NCBI GenBank assembly: GCA_051294375.1 | Contig: CM119269.1 | Location: 13,752,726-13,816,725 of the forward strand | Direction of reading: 5' to 3' | Source of the DNA: Paraspadella gotoi | Lineage: Eukaryota > Chaetognatha | DNA length: 64,000 nt | Part shown: positions 54,707 through 64,000 of the stretch, piece by piece | Position numbering within the stretch: the first letter of the stretch is position 1 | Layout: each line of letters opens with the position of its first letter | Translations under genes and position numbers: made by a program | Notes under the pieces: generated by a model | Told to the model about the DNA's origin: nothing | The model's database searches: none | Seen by the model: only the letters and a program-made list of their open reading frames with translations

Positions 54707-54955
54707 GAAGCTCTACGCGTGATTGTGTGGCCCATTGCAAAAAAAGACATGGTCGCTCACGACAGCTACACTTGTCTTACATACAAAAACAAGCTGAATC
54801 GTCCATGGCCAACTCAGCGAATTCCCAGAGAATTCCATCCATATAAAAATGAAACAAACTTTGTTGGCTCCATTGGGTTGCTCTCGATCAAAGCCGCTGG
54901 CGAATGTCCCAAAGAATGCCGACCAAAAAATCATCAGGATTGGCTCATGTGTTAA
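54707..54955 (+). CDS. Glycosyltransferase-like protein, exon 2 (last)
   Basis: 83 codons in phase 0 complete a 363-residue protein. It encodes EALRVIVWPIAKKDMVAHDS, NRPWPTQRIPREFHP, NFVGSIG and a CPKECRPKNHQDWLMC end. KDMVAHDSYTC is the best-conserved word among the three copies and would sit near the catalytic centre if the GT-A assignment is right. An AATAAA lies near 55070. The homologous exons at 46161 and 49274 differ from it by scattered substitutions but share every Cys. Confidence 0.75.
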   Translation, partial: EALRVIVWPIAKKDMVAHDSYTCLTYKNKLNRPWPTQRIPREFHPYKNETNFVGSIGLLSIKAAGECPKECRPKNHQDWLMC

Positions 54956-55099
54956 GCAATATGGGAAGAACAAGAAACTAAAGTACATAAGTACAAGATA
55001 GGATACATGATTTCTTGTACCCCCTTAATTTTTTGTATTTGATATAAGAATATCCACCAAGATAAAAAAAATAAAAATTTGTTCACTCAATTATTCCGT

Positions 55100-55840
55100 T
55101 CTATTTTATAAAGCAATTAGATGCAAACATTTATAGAAAAATAGAAATAGAAAATTAGCAAAATTCGGTGTTAAAGAAAGCTGGTTAAATTGACTATTCT
55201 AAGTGAAATATCCTTGTGAAAGAGTTTATAATAAGTTTTATCTGAATTGAGCCCTGACTTTTTTTTTGGAAGGCTTAAATATCTGAATTTAAAGTTTAAT
55301 TGAATGACTCCAATAATTCTGTTTAAAGCCTCGAATTGATTGAATTTTATACATTGAATTTGAATAACTGGTCTGTCATTTGTTAATAATAACTAGTAGA
55401 TATTTTGATTTTATTTTCAAAATGTGAACTCTCCTCTCATTGGTTGTTATAATTTTGTCCTTGTTTATAAAAGGAGAGTAAATTCTTGATTTTTGGGAGA
55501 TTCTTCTGAGAGCATCAGGTATTAAATGATATTTGTAAAATTACTTGAATATGTTAATGAATTTTAAGTTTTAATATAGCTTTGAGCTGCTGCTGCGTTT
55601 CGGCTCTGCTGCTGCTGCTGCATCTTGGCTCTGTTGCTTATCTGTCATACTGATGCACGTCTCTCAATGACTATTGGATTTTGAATACTTAATAAAGTTA
55701 TTATTCTACTTTTATCTTTTGATATATGGATTGAGTTAATATTAAGTCGAGATTAAGCACTGCTCAAACAATGTTCTCATCTGAAACTGAAACCCCCCCA
55801 AGGAATCTTCTTTAATCCTGTTTACATCCATAAAAATATA
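55100..55840. other. Non-coding; CTG-type repeats
   Basis: AT-rich, with a GCTGCTGCTG patch at 55590-55620. No exon supported. Confidence 0.45.
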
Positions 55841-56072
55841 AACAAGTTTGATCGAACAACGCCTGATCTGCAAGCGGGCAATTAGCGTTAAGCAGCGAAT
55901 CAGATGATAAGTTATGATTAATCTTGAAATTTATTATTTTATTTATTTATTTTATTTTATTTCGTATTTTATTTATCACAATTCACGAACAATATTTATA
56001 ATTTATATTTTTTTGTGTGGTATTTGTTGTCATTCTGGTGATAATGGTGATAATGGTCTTTATGGTTGTAAT

Positions 56073-57561
56073 TAGTGTTCCGATAACCGTTAACAGTTAA
56101 CGGTTATTAACGGTTAAAAATAATTTTAACTTAACCGTTAATATATTTATTTTAACGGTTAAATTCGGTTAATTTTCAAGTATAATTTTTGTTATGAAAA
56201 CTTTGATTTTTTAAGAAAAAAATTTTTTTTCCTTATTCTCCTCTCCCTTTCTCACTATATTTTTCCCCCTCTCTCTGTTCTACATTTTCCCCTATTTTTT
56301 CTTTGTTATTTTCAACCCTTTAATCTTTTTCTATTTTAATCTATTATCATTTTTTTTCTGCCCTTCCGGTATTTTTTTTACTTACTTTCTCCCAATTGTT
56401 TTCGTTTTTCCTTTCAGCTAATTAAGCATTTACATCAAAGAATATTTTGAAATATAATATGCATCTGCATATATTTTTTTGCAAATCAAATTTTTACATG
56501 CAATAATATTCTATTTTGCTAATAAAAAAATAAATAATCTTTCTTCTTTTACTTTTTTTAGCTTTTTCTTTCAATTTTTAAAATGAACAAAGAAGTAAAT
56601 ATAATAAAGCCGAATGAATGAAAAAATTTAAAAAAAACTAATATAAAAAAATTATTAGAAAACATTTTAAAAATGAACAATAGAAGGAATGAATCTTTGA
56701 AAAGACATTAAGGCTAACTAAAACTATCCTTCAATGATGATATACTTTACTTTAATAAAATTTAAAAAAATATTTATTAATTAATAACTCTTTTGATCAA
56801 TCGATCATTAAACAATTCAATTAATAAATTGATATTCATAATTAAGAGAAAACAAAGTTTATTTGTTTACAAACAACCGGTTTTTATTCCAAAAAACGGA
56901 CATGTTTCGACTCTAGTTTTTCCGAGTCTACATCAGCGCGTGAGAGTCGAAACATGTCCTTTTTTTAAAAATAAAAACCTGTTGTTTGTAAACAAATAAA
57001 CTTTGCTTTCACTTAACTATAAACGTAACGAAAAGAAAGTCTTAATACAATATTTATAATTATATTTATATTTATGGTCATGGTTTATGAAAGACTAACA
57101 ACAGAAAACGTGCTTTCAAGAAACTAACAACTATAAAAATAATGAGGAAGAGAAATAGAAAAAGGAAAAGCAAAAACGAAAGAAAGAAAGAAAAAGAGAG
57201 AAAGAGAAAAGAAAATATACAGAATTAAAATTACATTGTGCTTTTTCTTTCATTGTCTTTTTTCATATTTTTATTATGCTATGAGGCAAAAAAAATTTAT
57301 ATAATGCTGTTTTTTCAAATCAATTTTCTCATTTATCAACTATAATGTGTACCTCATCTATCTGAAATAAAAGATAAAGACTATTCAGTAGCCGGAGTTA
57401 AGGAGAAAATACCATTAAATACTTTAGTTAGTTTCAAATATTAATATTTTAAATTTAAAGTTAAATTATAAAATTAACCGATTTTAACGGTTAACCGTTA
57501 AAAACGTTAGTTTTAACGGTTAAGCGAAGTTCCTCAAAAATTAACGGTTAACGGAACCCTA
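56073..57561 (+). mobile_element. Non-autonomous hAT-like element, 1.5 kb, perfect 8-bp duplication
   Basis: Flanked by identical GTTGTAAT (56065-56072 and 57562-57569). The left end is TAGTGTTCCGATAACCGTTA. The right end read inward is TAGGGTTCCGTTAACCGTTA. It is the same family as 44275-45481, with the extra length due mainly to a nested fold-back repeat (56845-57005). No transposase frame. Confidence 0.78.
56845..57005 (+). repeat. Hairpin (fold-back) element nested in the hAT-like element
   Basis: AAACAAAGTTTATTTGTTTA and TAAACAAATAAACTTTGCTT form inverted arms about 160 bp apart, with GGACATGTTTCGACTCT facing AGAGTCGAAACATGTCC inside. The loop carries GAGTCTACATCAGC. It is absent from the sister hAT-like copy, so it inserted later. 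Confidence 0.6.
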
Positions 57562-58119
57562 GTTGTAATGATAGTTATGGTGGTGGCTGTGGTTGTAGTG
57601 TTTGTTATAATTACAGTAGTTGTTGCAACATTGATTAATTATTAGATTGATTAATTGCTTAATTAATTAATGAACTAATTGAATAATTAATGCAGCTTGT
57701 ATTTATATTTAACATAAAAAAAGCATAATTAAATAATTAAACAGGTTTTCGGTTTTTTCCATTTAATTTTATTTCCACTCGAACGATTCCATCGAATCTT
57801 AATATCCAGATTAAACACATGCTTCTCAACCCATACACAAGATTTAAGGTCAATCGGCTGATCCATTCATGAGTAATTGACGTTCAAAGCTAAGGGGGGG
57901 ACGGACATCGTTTTTTTTCTATAATTTATCACAACGAACAGAAAAAATTATACCATGCATAATTTAACATAATTTGATATTCTGACATAATCTAAGTCAC
58001 TTACCGACATGAATTATGGGATGGAGCGACGGACCGACAAAGTGAATTGTAGAGCCGGGATCCGCTGCATAATTTTAAAATCGTAATGTTTCTGTCTTAT
58101 TGATTAAAGAATCAAGCAT

Positions 58120-58220
58120 CAAGCCTGATTCAAAGCCCAGAAACCGTTCCATGGCTGTTGAGGGGGAAGAGAACTAACGGATAGTAGTCTTCAGCCCACT
58201 TAGCGCCTTATCCACACTGT
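58120..58220 (+). repeat. 3' part of the tRNA-derived SINE
   Basis: Matches the last ~100 bp of 51761-52030 (CAAGCCTGATTCAAAGCCCA, CCATGGCTG, CAGCCCACTT). The promoter half is missing, as in a 5'-truncated insertion. Confidence 0.5.
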
Positions 58221-58299
58221 CTTATTATGACAAAAGCATAAAGCGATTATAATTTAAAACTCAAGATCACTTTTTAATTTGATTTCTTGATATTTTTCA

Positions 58300-59260
58300 G
58301 TTGATATACTTCATTATAGCCATTAAACCATCTAATATCAACGGCCGGGCTGAGATGATGATGATATTAAGGCTTTTATGCCCGAGCTTATATATGGCTC
58401 TTGGGCCCTAAGTTAGGGCAATACTCTTTTTAAATTGTACTATATCAGTAAGGTTAAAAACTTCGCCAGCCGCACGCGCGGTCTTAGGGCTGAGAAAAGA
58501 AACCGTATTATACGTGGCTCAGCGATCAGCGATAATCAGCGATAATCAGCGATCCCGGTGGGAAAGAAAACGATCTTTCTCTAACAACAACAAAATCTGT
58601 CAAGTAAAATGACCTCTTGCTTCGTTAGAAACCGTAAACACCTGGATTTGATTTGTTTTGACTGTAAACTTGATGATGATTACGTATTTACATTTGGATT
58701 TTATTTCGTATTTGTAGCGATATGTTCAAAAATGCTTTTAAAAACTTACCAGATTAGGTTTTAAGTATACGTATTATATTACAGTCGCAAGTTGCAGTAG
58801 AAATGTAAAGATCAAAATTACTTCGACAACGAGTTTTTTTTTTTTCGGGAGGAATTTAACCCGAAATTCAAGGATTTGGTTCTGGGCTTTCTGGTCCAAA
58901 ACCTGTTTTGACTATGACTGAGGCGACTCTCTCTCTCTCACTCTCTCTCTTTCATGCCCCGAAAAACTAATAACAATAAATGTAGAAAATATGCACAGTT
59001 TCTCATTCCATGCGTCAAAGAGGAATGTTTCTGTCAAGAAAAAACAGCACAAAGAGAAAACAGGATTAAGAAAAGAGAAAAAGAGATAAAGAAATGGAAA
59101 AGGAAAAATAAAAAGAAAGGTACTAAACTTATATGAAAGGTGATAATATTAATAGAGTACTGAAAAAAAAAAGATCCTAAAAAAAGCAAAGCTAAGAAAT
59201 AGAAAATAAAAAACAGAAAAAAAGTATTAATAACGTTTATTCGTGGGTGTAGAAGATAGA
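58300..59260. other. No supported gene; short tandem repeats
   Basis: Contains an AGCGATAATC tandem (about 58524-58552) and (CT)n at 58929-58950. A 60-codon ORF at 58954-59136 (Cys-containing then Lys/Glu-rich) is possible but unsupported. Confidence 0.35.
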
Positions 59261-59263
59261 AAA

Positions 59264-59521
59264 ACAAGTTTGAGCAAATAATGTCGGATCTGCCCATGAT
59301 CATTAAAGTTAATTAATTATTAAATTTGATCCGAAATTTTTGTTTTTAGGTCTTTTCGTCACTGACTGCGACAAAAGAAACGACGACAATGATGGCGACG
59401 ACGACGACGACAATAATGCCGATAACTATTGACTTGATTGATTCCTTGATTAATTAATTAATTAATATATAAATTAAATGAATTATAGAGTCGGGATCTT
59501 CTGATAAGCAGATGCGACTAA
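59264..59521 (+). mobile_element. Short complete Helentron/HINE-like element, 258 bp
   Basis: Has both family ends in a compact form: ACAAGTTTGAGCAAATAATG at the left, and AATTATAGAGTCGGGATCTT with a TCTGATAAGCAGA hairpin and CGACTA at the right. An ACGACGACG triplet run and TTAATTAAT lie between. It is inserted just inside the intron after the donor at 59543 of the minus-strand gene. Confidence 0.58.
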
Positions 59522-59543
59522 AAAAAACACCAATTTTACTTAC

Positions 59544-59670
59544 ATTTCTTTTTCAACGCCATGTTAACCTTGTCGCAGAATATCTGGCTCGGCGATTCAC
59601 GGCGGTCGCGAAGCCAAGAGAGAAGGTCGAATTTCTCGGATGTCATTCGTAGACGTATTATAGTCCGAAT
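59544..59670 (-). CDS. Second exon of an unrecognised minus-strand gene
   Basis: 127 bp from acceptor TTTTTGACAG to a consensus donor AAAT/GTAAGT (phase 0 to 1). It encodes IRTIIRLRMTSEKFDLLSWL, then RDRRESPSQIFCDKVNMALK. The helical, charged composition is convincing. It joins in phase to the exon at 59811-59843. The downstream exon is not identified. Confidence 0.45.
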
Positions 59671-59810
59671 CTGTCAAAAATCCATTGCAGTCATGGGATT
59701 GAACAAAGAGCCTATTTTGACGTGTCGATTCTTGCAACGGAGGTCATCAGCAGTTGAAAAGCGTTCCTCGCTCGTCTTCATCTTCCGCTTCCTCTTTCCA
59801 TTAGATTTAC

Positions 59811-59843
59811 CCGCCTATCTCCTCCTCGCGATGATGCATTCAT
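59811..59843 (-). CDS. Possible first coding exon of the same minus-strand gene
   Basis: ATG at 59843, then MNASSRGGDRR and donor GGCGG/GTAAAT (phase 0), matching exon 59544-59670. Short, so it rests on phase and splice-site agreement. Confidence 0.35.
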
Positions 59844-59925
59844 GGGCGAGAGAGAATGAAACCGATGAAAGAAAAAAGCCGAAGCGGGTGACCGTTCGTG
59901 TGCCGTAACATTGTATTACTACGTA

Positions 59926-60106
59926 CTATTGGTATCTAGCTAGATCTCTCTCGCAATATTTGGTAAAGTCAACAAGGGTAATCTGATTACTAATCGATAA
60001 AACGTTTCCCCATCGAAGCAGGCTGGGAATCGAATTCGGGTGTTTAATCTGACCTGGTCGCAATTGAAATGCGAGAATTTTGCGAAAATCATTGATGCCC
60101 ACAAAT
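59926..60106 (-). CDS. Terminal exon of an unrecognised gene
   Basis: The acceptor AGTCTTCAG opens 59 residues to a TAG: FVGINDFRKILAFQLRPGQI, then SIPSLLRWGNVLSIS and DFTKYCERDLARYQ. The entry phase is 2. Another minus-strand frame also stays open here but reads less like a protein. It ends 83 bp upstream of the start of the 59811-59843 exon, so two compact minus-strand genes may lie head-to-tail. Confidence 0.42.
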
Positions 60107-60249
60107 CTGAAGACTGAAGCAATAAAAAACAACAAAATCACACAGCAGGAAACACAAAATTGGTAAAGTAAAAAAAACAAACAAAAAAAAACTATAAATC
60201 TTACTTGTTCTTTGAACAAGATGTACAACATTAACAACGAAGCAATTTA

Positions 60250-60480
60250 TATATAAATAAAAAACAACAAAAGAGAAAGCATTCCCTGAGCTTCAGATGG
60301 GATTGTAAAACTAAGTTTCAGGCGGGTTAAGCCCCCTGTCCCTTTTAACTGATGGGCGGCCACCGGGCAAGATGACCATACCTTTTGTGTCAGGAGGCGA
60401 ATGTCTTCCCTCCTGCACCAATGGCCGCTGATGAAAGGTTGATGGATTTTTATCCACCTAAAGCTATACACGTGACTTCA
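60250..60480. repeat. GC-richer segment with hairpin, possible SINE-type repeat
   Basis: Contains CAGGAGG...CCTCCTG as a hairpin around GAATGTCTTC and a CCACCGGGCAAGATGACC phrase. The hairpin layout is like that at 43289-43332. A minus-strand frame of 74 codons crosses it but is probably incidental. Confidence 0.3.
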
Positions 60481-60589
60481 ATTCGTTTTTGATATCGATT
60501 AATTTCGTTGTTAGTTTAGATTCTTGATGCGCAAAAAAAAAGACATCAGGACTCTGCAGCGCGTGTAGCATTTTTGGTGTAAGCAGTCG

Positions 60590-60671
60590 TCATAGCGACC
60601 GGGAAACTGGCTCACGTCGTCTCCCTTCAATTTTCATTCGCCACTCGGTCTCCGATATATTGGCATCCCTC
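60590..60671 (-). CDS. Small candidate exon
   Basis: The acceptor TTTGGACATTTCAG opens RDANISETEWRMKIEGRRRE and ends at TGA. A donor-like GTGAGC at 60615 offers a shorter version. Upstream of the terminal exon 59926-60106 on the same strand. Phase does not match it under either version. Confidence 0.3.
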
Positions 60672-60848
60672 CTGAAATGTCCAAACAAGATAATAACGTT
60701 TTATTTAAAACTACCGCTTTATTCTTTAATCATTATAATTATCATTATCATTAATAATCAATATCGATAGCTACAGCCAATCAACTACATTCGTCTCATA
60801 AACTTTATTCCGCTCCGCTTCATTTTTCGTCGGATACTGAAAGAAAAA

Positions 60849-61075
60849 AATTATGTCAGTTGAAAAAATTATGACAGTTGAAAAAATTATCTCAGTTGAA
60901 AAAATTATGTCAGTTGAAAAATTATGACAGTTGAAAAAATTATGACTATTAAAAAATTATGACAGTTAAAAAATTTATAAAATTTGAAAACAAAATATAA
61001 ATTTAAAAAATGATACAAGTTAAAAATATCATAAATAAAAAAATAATGCAAATTCAAAATATTGTGGTGGACTCT
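60849..61075 (+). repeat. Tandem repeat, unit ~19 bp
   Basis: Imperfect TTGAAAAAATTATGACAG units, clear for the first eight or so and then fading into similar A-rich units. Confidence 0.75.
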
Positions 61076-61932
61076 TCGGCGAGCCATTCACTTTGGCCGA
61101 AAACATTTATGTGAAATGTCTCTTTTTTTTTCTCTCTCTCTCTCTCTTTCTATGTCTCTTTAAATTTTTAAATTTTAAATTTTAAAAGTTTAATATTATG
61201 ATTATCTCTTTCGAAGTTCAGTTTAATTCTTTGAAAGCAATTTACATGTATTGGCGCAGCTATTGGTTTACTAAACAATCATCCACATGTTACTTAAGTC
61301 ATTTCTAGCGTTACAAATCTGTTTTGTACATTCCCTTATCGTACAACACTATTTATTTGTTGATCAGCATTGTTGCGTAATGCGTATAGATGACAAATGA
61401 TTGATGGCATTTTTAGTGTCGTTTCCGCAATAACAGACTGACAGACAGATCGACCGACTGACGAATCTAGATTAATTACTAATTAGGAAAAATACACACG
61501 GATACATCTCATTGTTATCTCATTTTTAACTCACCGGTCCTAATTATTACGTAGTTGTCTGCCCAAAAAAATATCGAAACCAAACGAGACGGGGGAAACG
61601 AACAAAACCGATGCCACTATATCGCTTAATTTATTATCTTCCTAGTAAATCTTGCGAATTAATGTGCCTAAAACTATAAATTGAGAATCGAATATATGCA
61701 TGATAGTTAGTTTTAATCATTGTCAAATAACATAAAACCGGAGGCGAAACGACTCCAACGAAACCCGAAGAGCGACTAAATCGTGACTCGAATTTACATA
61801 ATAAGCGAAGGCTAAATCTCCAGAACAAAAAGCAGGAACAAAAAAAAAATTATATTTCTTTATATAGAACGGCAACGAAATCTAATCTCCGTTGAAACGA
61901 ACTGAGCGATTGTTAATATATATTTCATCGAC

Positions 61933-62140
61933 ATGAGCGTGACGCTACATTCGCCCGCTCACGCTCCTTGCGGCCCGTTCCGCGACCTTTTGCGTCTGGG
62001 TTTCGCGACACAGGACGACGCCGCAACCTCAATCCAACACGGCGTCAGGGAAGACGACGGCGCTCTCGTTCACCGCGCCGCCGGAGGACCTTACTTTCTC
62101 AGCTTCGAAGGGAAGGAGAAGGCCGTTACCGATTACGAGG
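61933..62140 (+). CDS. Exon 1 of a two-exon gene, unrecognised
   Basis: An ATG begins MSVTLHSPAHAPCGPFRDLL, followed by LGFATQDDAATSIQHG, GALVHRAAGGPYFLSF and EKAVTDYE. A consensus donor (GAGG/GTGAGT) follows after 69 codons plus one base. GC-rich against AT-rich flanks, as for other exons here. The next in-phase acceptor found is at 62895. The protein would be 93 residues. No domain recognised. Confidence 0.45.
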
Positions 62141-62895
62141 GTGAGTTTATTCCGTGATAGGAGAGTGTGAAAATTGTAATTTAATCTGTAATTTTTGAAC
62201 CTTCATCAGCCAGTTTTGATAGTTTTAAAAAAATATTTGGATATTAATTTTGAGAGATATATAAAGAAAGGCGATTTTAACCTTGATATCTCTCTCTTTA
62301 TTAAATGATCATTGTAATCTTAAATAAAAACTGTTACTTTGTAAATATTATTATTATGAAATTGGTACAACTAATATAAAAATTATCCATTCATTTAATA
62401 AATAAGCTATCTTGCCCCTTACTTTGGACAGGCTTTGGTGGTTTAACTTTAAGGCCTCTATCACTCTTGCAAGATAATGATATAGCAGGTCTCTGCAAGC
62501 TTTCAATCAAAACTCTCACACATTCTATATATATATATTTTTTTAATTATTAATATTAAAATATTATTTTCTGAAATTTTAAATTATTGTATACTTAAGC
62601 TGAAACTTAATTTTAAATTTAACCCTAATTTAACCCAAACTTACCCCTAACCCAAACTTACCCCTAACCTGAACTTACCCTTAACCCTAATTTACCCTGA
62701 TTTATGCATCAAACTTTTTATGGCGATGATTGTGCCGTGCCTCAGTAAATTTCAACTTCAAGTAAATTTTGTCAGCCTAGATTTAATTCTATGAACCAAA
62801 AAGTAACATCAAAACGCCATAGAATCATGTCTCAGCGCGTCATAAGTTAAAAATGTAGTAGAAAACAACGATTGTTAATTGCTAACTCGGTCCAG
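62141..62895 (+). other. Intron containing a dispersed repeat with telomere-like array
   Basis: The repeat at 62190-62705 parallels 25561-26000, including a short degenerate ACTTACCCCTAACC array at 62622-62705. Confidence 0.55.
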
Positions 62896-62969
62896 TCGAA
62901 AATGCTTTCCAAGAAAGGCGACAGCGAGGTCGTATAATCTCCGGGAAAGTGCGGTTAAATCCTCAATAA
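62896..62969 (+). CDS. Exon 2 (terminal) of the two-exon gene
   Basis: The acceptor TCGGTCCAG opens VENAFQERRQRGRIISGKVR then LNPQ and a TAA. The 2-base entry phase matches exon 1 exactly. Short but basic and helical. Confidence 0.4.
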
Positions 62970-64000
62970 TTAAAGGCCGGGTTTTCTTCTACTCCGGTTA
63001 AATTTGACTCGTGATTTCGTAGAAAGTGAAGTGGATATTTTTCGGGGTTGGATATGAATACATGGGGCGAACCGGTTCTTAGTCACCTACTTTTGAAACT
63101 GGTTGTTTTTATTTACTGCTTTAATAAATCATGCCGTGAACAAATACGACCAAAGTTAATTTTTTTCAAAAACATATACGAGATTACTTAAGTTGGATTC
63201 TAGTTAGCAGGTGAATGGGGTGAGAGGGTGGTCAAGGAAAAGTTAGTGGGTTATTTTTTTTTTTAGAATAAAAAATCATAAAAAAAAAAAATTTCAAGCA
63301 AATTTACAGAAATTATTACTACTCAGTCATTTTTAAGCTAAAAAAATGGTTATCTTTTTTTAATCGTCATATGCAAATCGGAAAAAAATCTGTAATCAGC
63401 TACATCAGTTAAATGAAGTCTAAACGTTTTTAAAAGGTTTCATGTGGAACACGACACTACATTCTTAACGTTTTCAATAAATATTTTAAGTGTTTTTGTA
63501 TAAAGTAGTTTTATTTACTACCACACCTTAGCAGAAGAATTTATTTTTATATTTTACGACATAATCGTTAAAACAACCAGTTTTTTTTCTGTAAGTGGAA
63601 ACGGTGGACTATTTCTACTAAACTAAACCATTAATGTCCAGAGAGGTCAGGGCCGCGGCATTTAGCAAATAAGAGACCATTTTGATTATGGAACGGGTTT
63701 TTTTTTTTAATCAAGAGAGATATTCAGGTTTAATTGGCAATAAATAAACACTCTAGTCTCGCTTCTGTCTCCTCGATATGGGGAGTTGTTTTTGCTAAGA
63801 AATACGTTTCCCCCTATCAGAAATCTAGTTATAACTGTTAGGTTCATGCTGTTCCCAAAAATATCATTATCAGAATGGGTTTGGAACTTGGGAAGGGCCA
63901 AACCTGTAAGCGAGACAAAGGAAGGGTTGAAGGGGGGGGGGCACGTAATCCGCAACGGACTTGACGTCAAAAACCTGTCTCGTCGCGGCCATCGTGGGTT
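62970..64000. other. AT-rich right edge, no gene supported
   Basis: Open frames on both strands overlap at 63707-63970, including a minus-strand one of 87 codons. None has splice or residue evidence that decides it. Confidence 0.4.

Larger units (their letters stand above)
55842..58065 (+). mobile_element. Helentron/HINE-like element, older copy with nested hAT-like element
   Basis: Begins ACAAGTTTGATCGAACAACG, a diverged family 5' end, and after the nested element resumes with TTAATTAAT repeats, AATCTTAATATCCAGA, GGGGGGACGGACATCG and the tail GTGAATTGTAGAGCCGGGAT. The 3' hairpin is lost. Divergence from the 43600 and 48441 copies indicates greater age. Confidence 0.5.

Noticed and set aside
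59561-59908. Plus-strand ORF of 115 codons
   Set aside because: The opposite strand has two exons with consensus splice sites and matching phase, and a more natural residue composition.
60849-61075. CRISPR-like regular repeat
   Set aside because: Units are contiguous without unique spacers and occur in an animal-type genome.

Overview
The window looks like a scaffold from an invertebrate animal. Coding exons are short and separated by GT-AG introns. AT-rich DNA is broken by GC-rich coding islands. Long (CT)n/(GA)n and (ATT)n microsatellites are common, and the transposons are of animal types (hAT, Tc1/mariner-like and Helentron-like non-autonomous elements, tRNA-like SINEs). I cannot name the species. 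No bacterial gene, operon, rRNA or CRISPR array was seen. Eight N runs interrupt the sequence. Five are exactly 25 N, and parts of the sequence beside some gaps look like unpolished long reads, so apparent duplications and frameshifts in 0.3-6 kb and 15.7-23 kb should be treated as possible assembly effects.

Layout. 0.3-6.1 kb: a minus-strand ankyrin-repeat gene, partly mirrored in a 0.94-kb perfect inverted repeat around two gaps. 7-13 kb: long polypyrimidine and polypurine tracts with three copies of a short exon-like motif and an ambiguous GC-rich island. 13.6-14.2 kb: one plus-strand exon and one minus-strand ORF. 15.7-24.3 kb: a minus-strand multi-exon gene encoding DM9-like repeats, embedded in a roughly 4.26-kb direct duplication that is probably artefactual. 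25.8-26.0 and 62.6-62.7 kb: telomere-like degenerate repeats inside a dispersed repeat. 27.4-28.1 kb: a broken copy of a membrane glycosyltransferase-like gene. 29.3-30.6 kb: minus-strand small exons. 31.8-37.9 kb: several small uncharacterised plus-strand genes or exons. 38.9-43.2 kb: a 4.3-kb A+T tract almost without G on the plus strand. 43.4-58.2 kb: a repeat-rich segment holding the intact glycosyltransferase-like gene (52.9-55.0 kb), two extra complete copies of its last exon, nested transposons and SINEs. 59.5-60.7 kb: minus-strand small exons. 61.9-63.0 kb: a two-exon plus-strand gene.

The genes do not form an evident pathway. Most calls for small exons rest on one argument: an open frame bounded by a plausible acceptor and donor, or acceptor and stop, with matching intron phase across neighbouring exons. 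The most interesting items are the glycosyltransferase-like family with three same-length terminal exons placed among Helentron-like element ends, and the two hAT-like elements each sitting inside a different copy of that same Helentron-like family.
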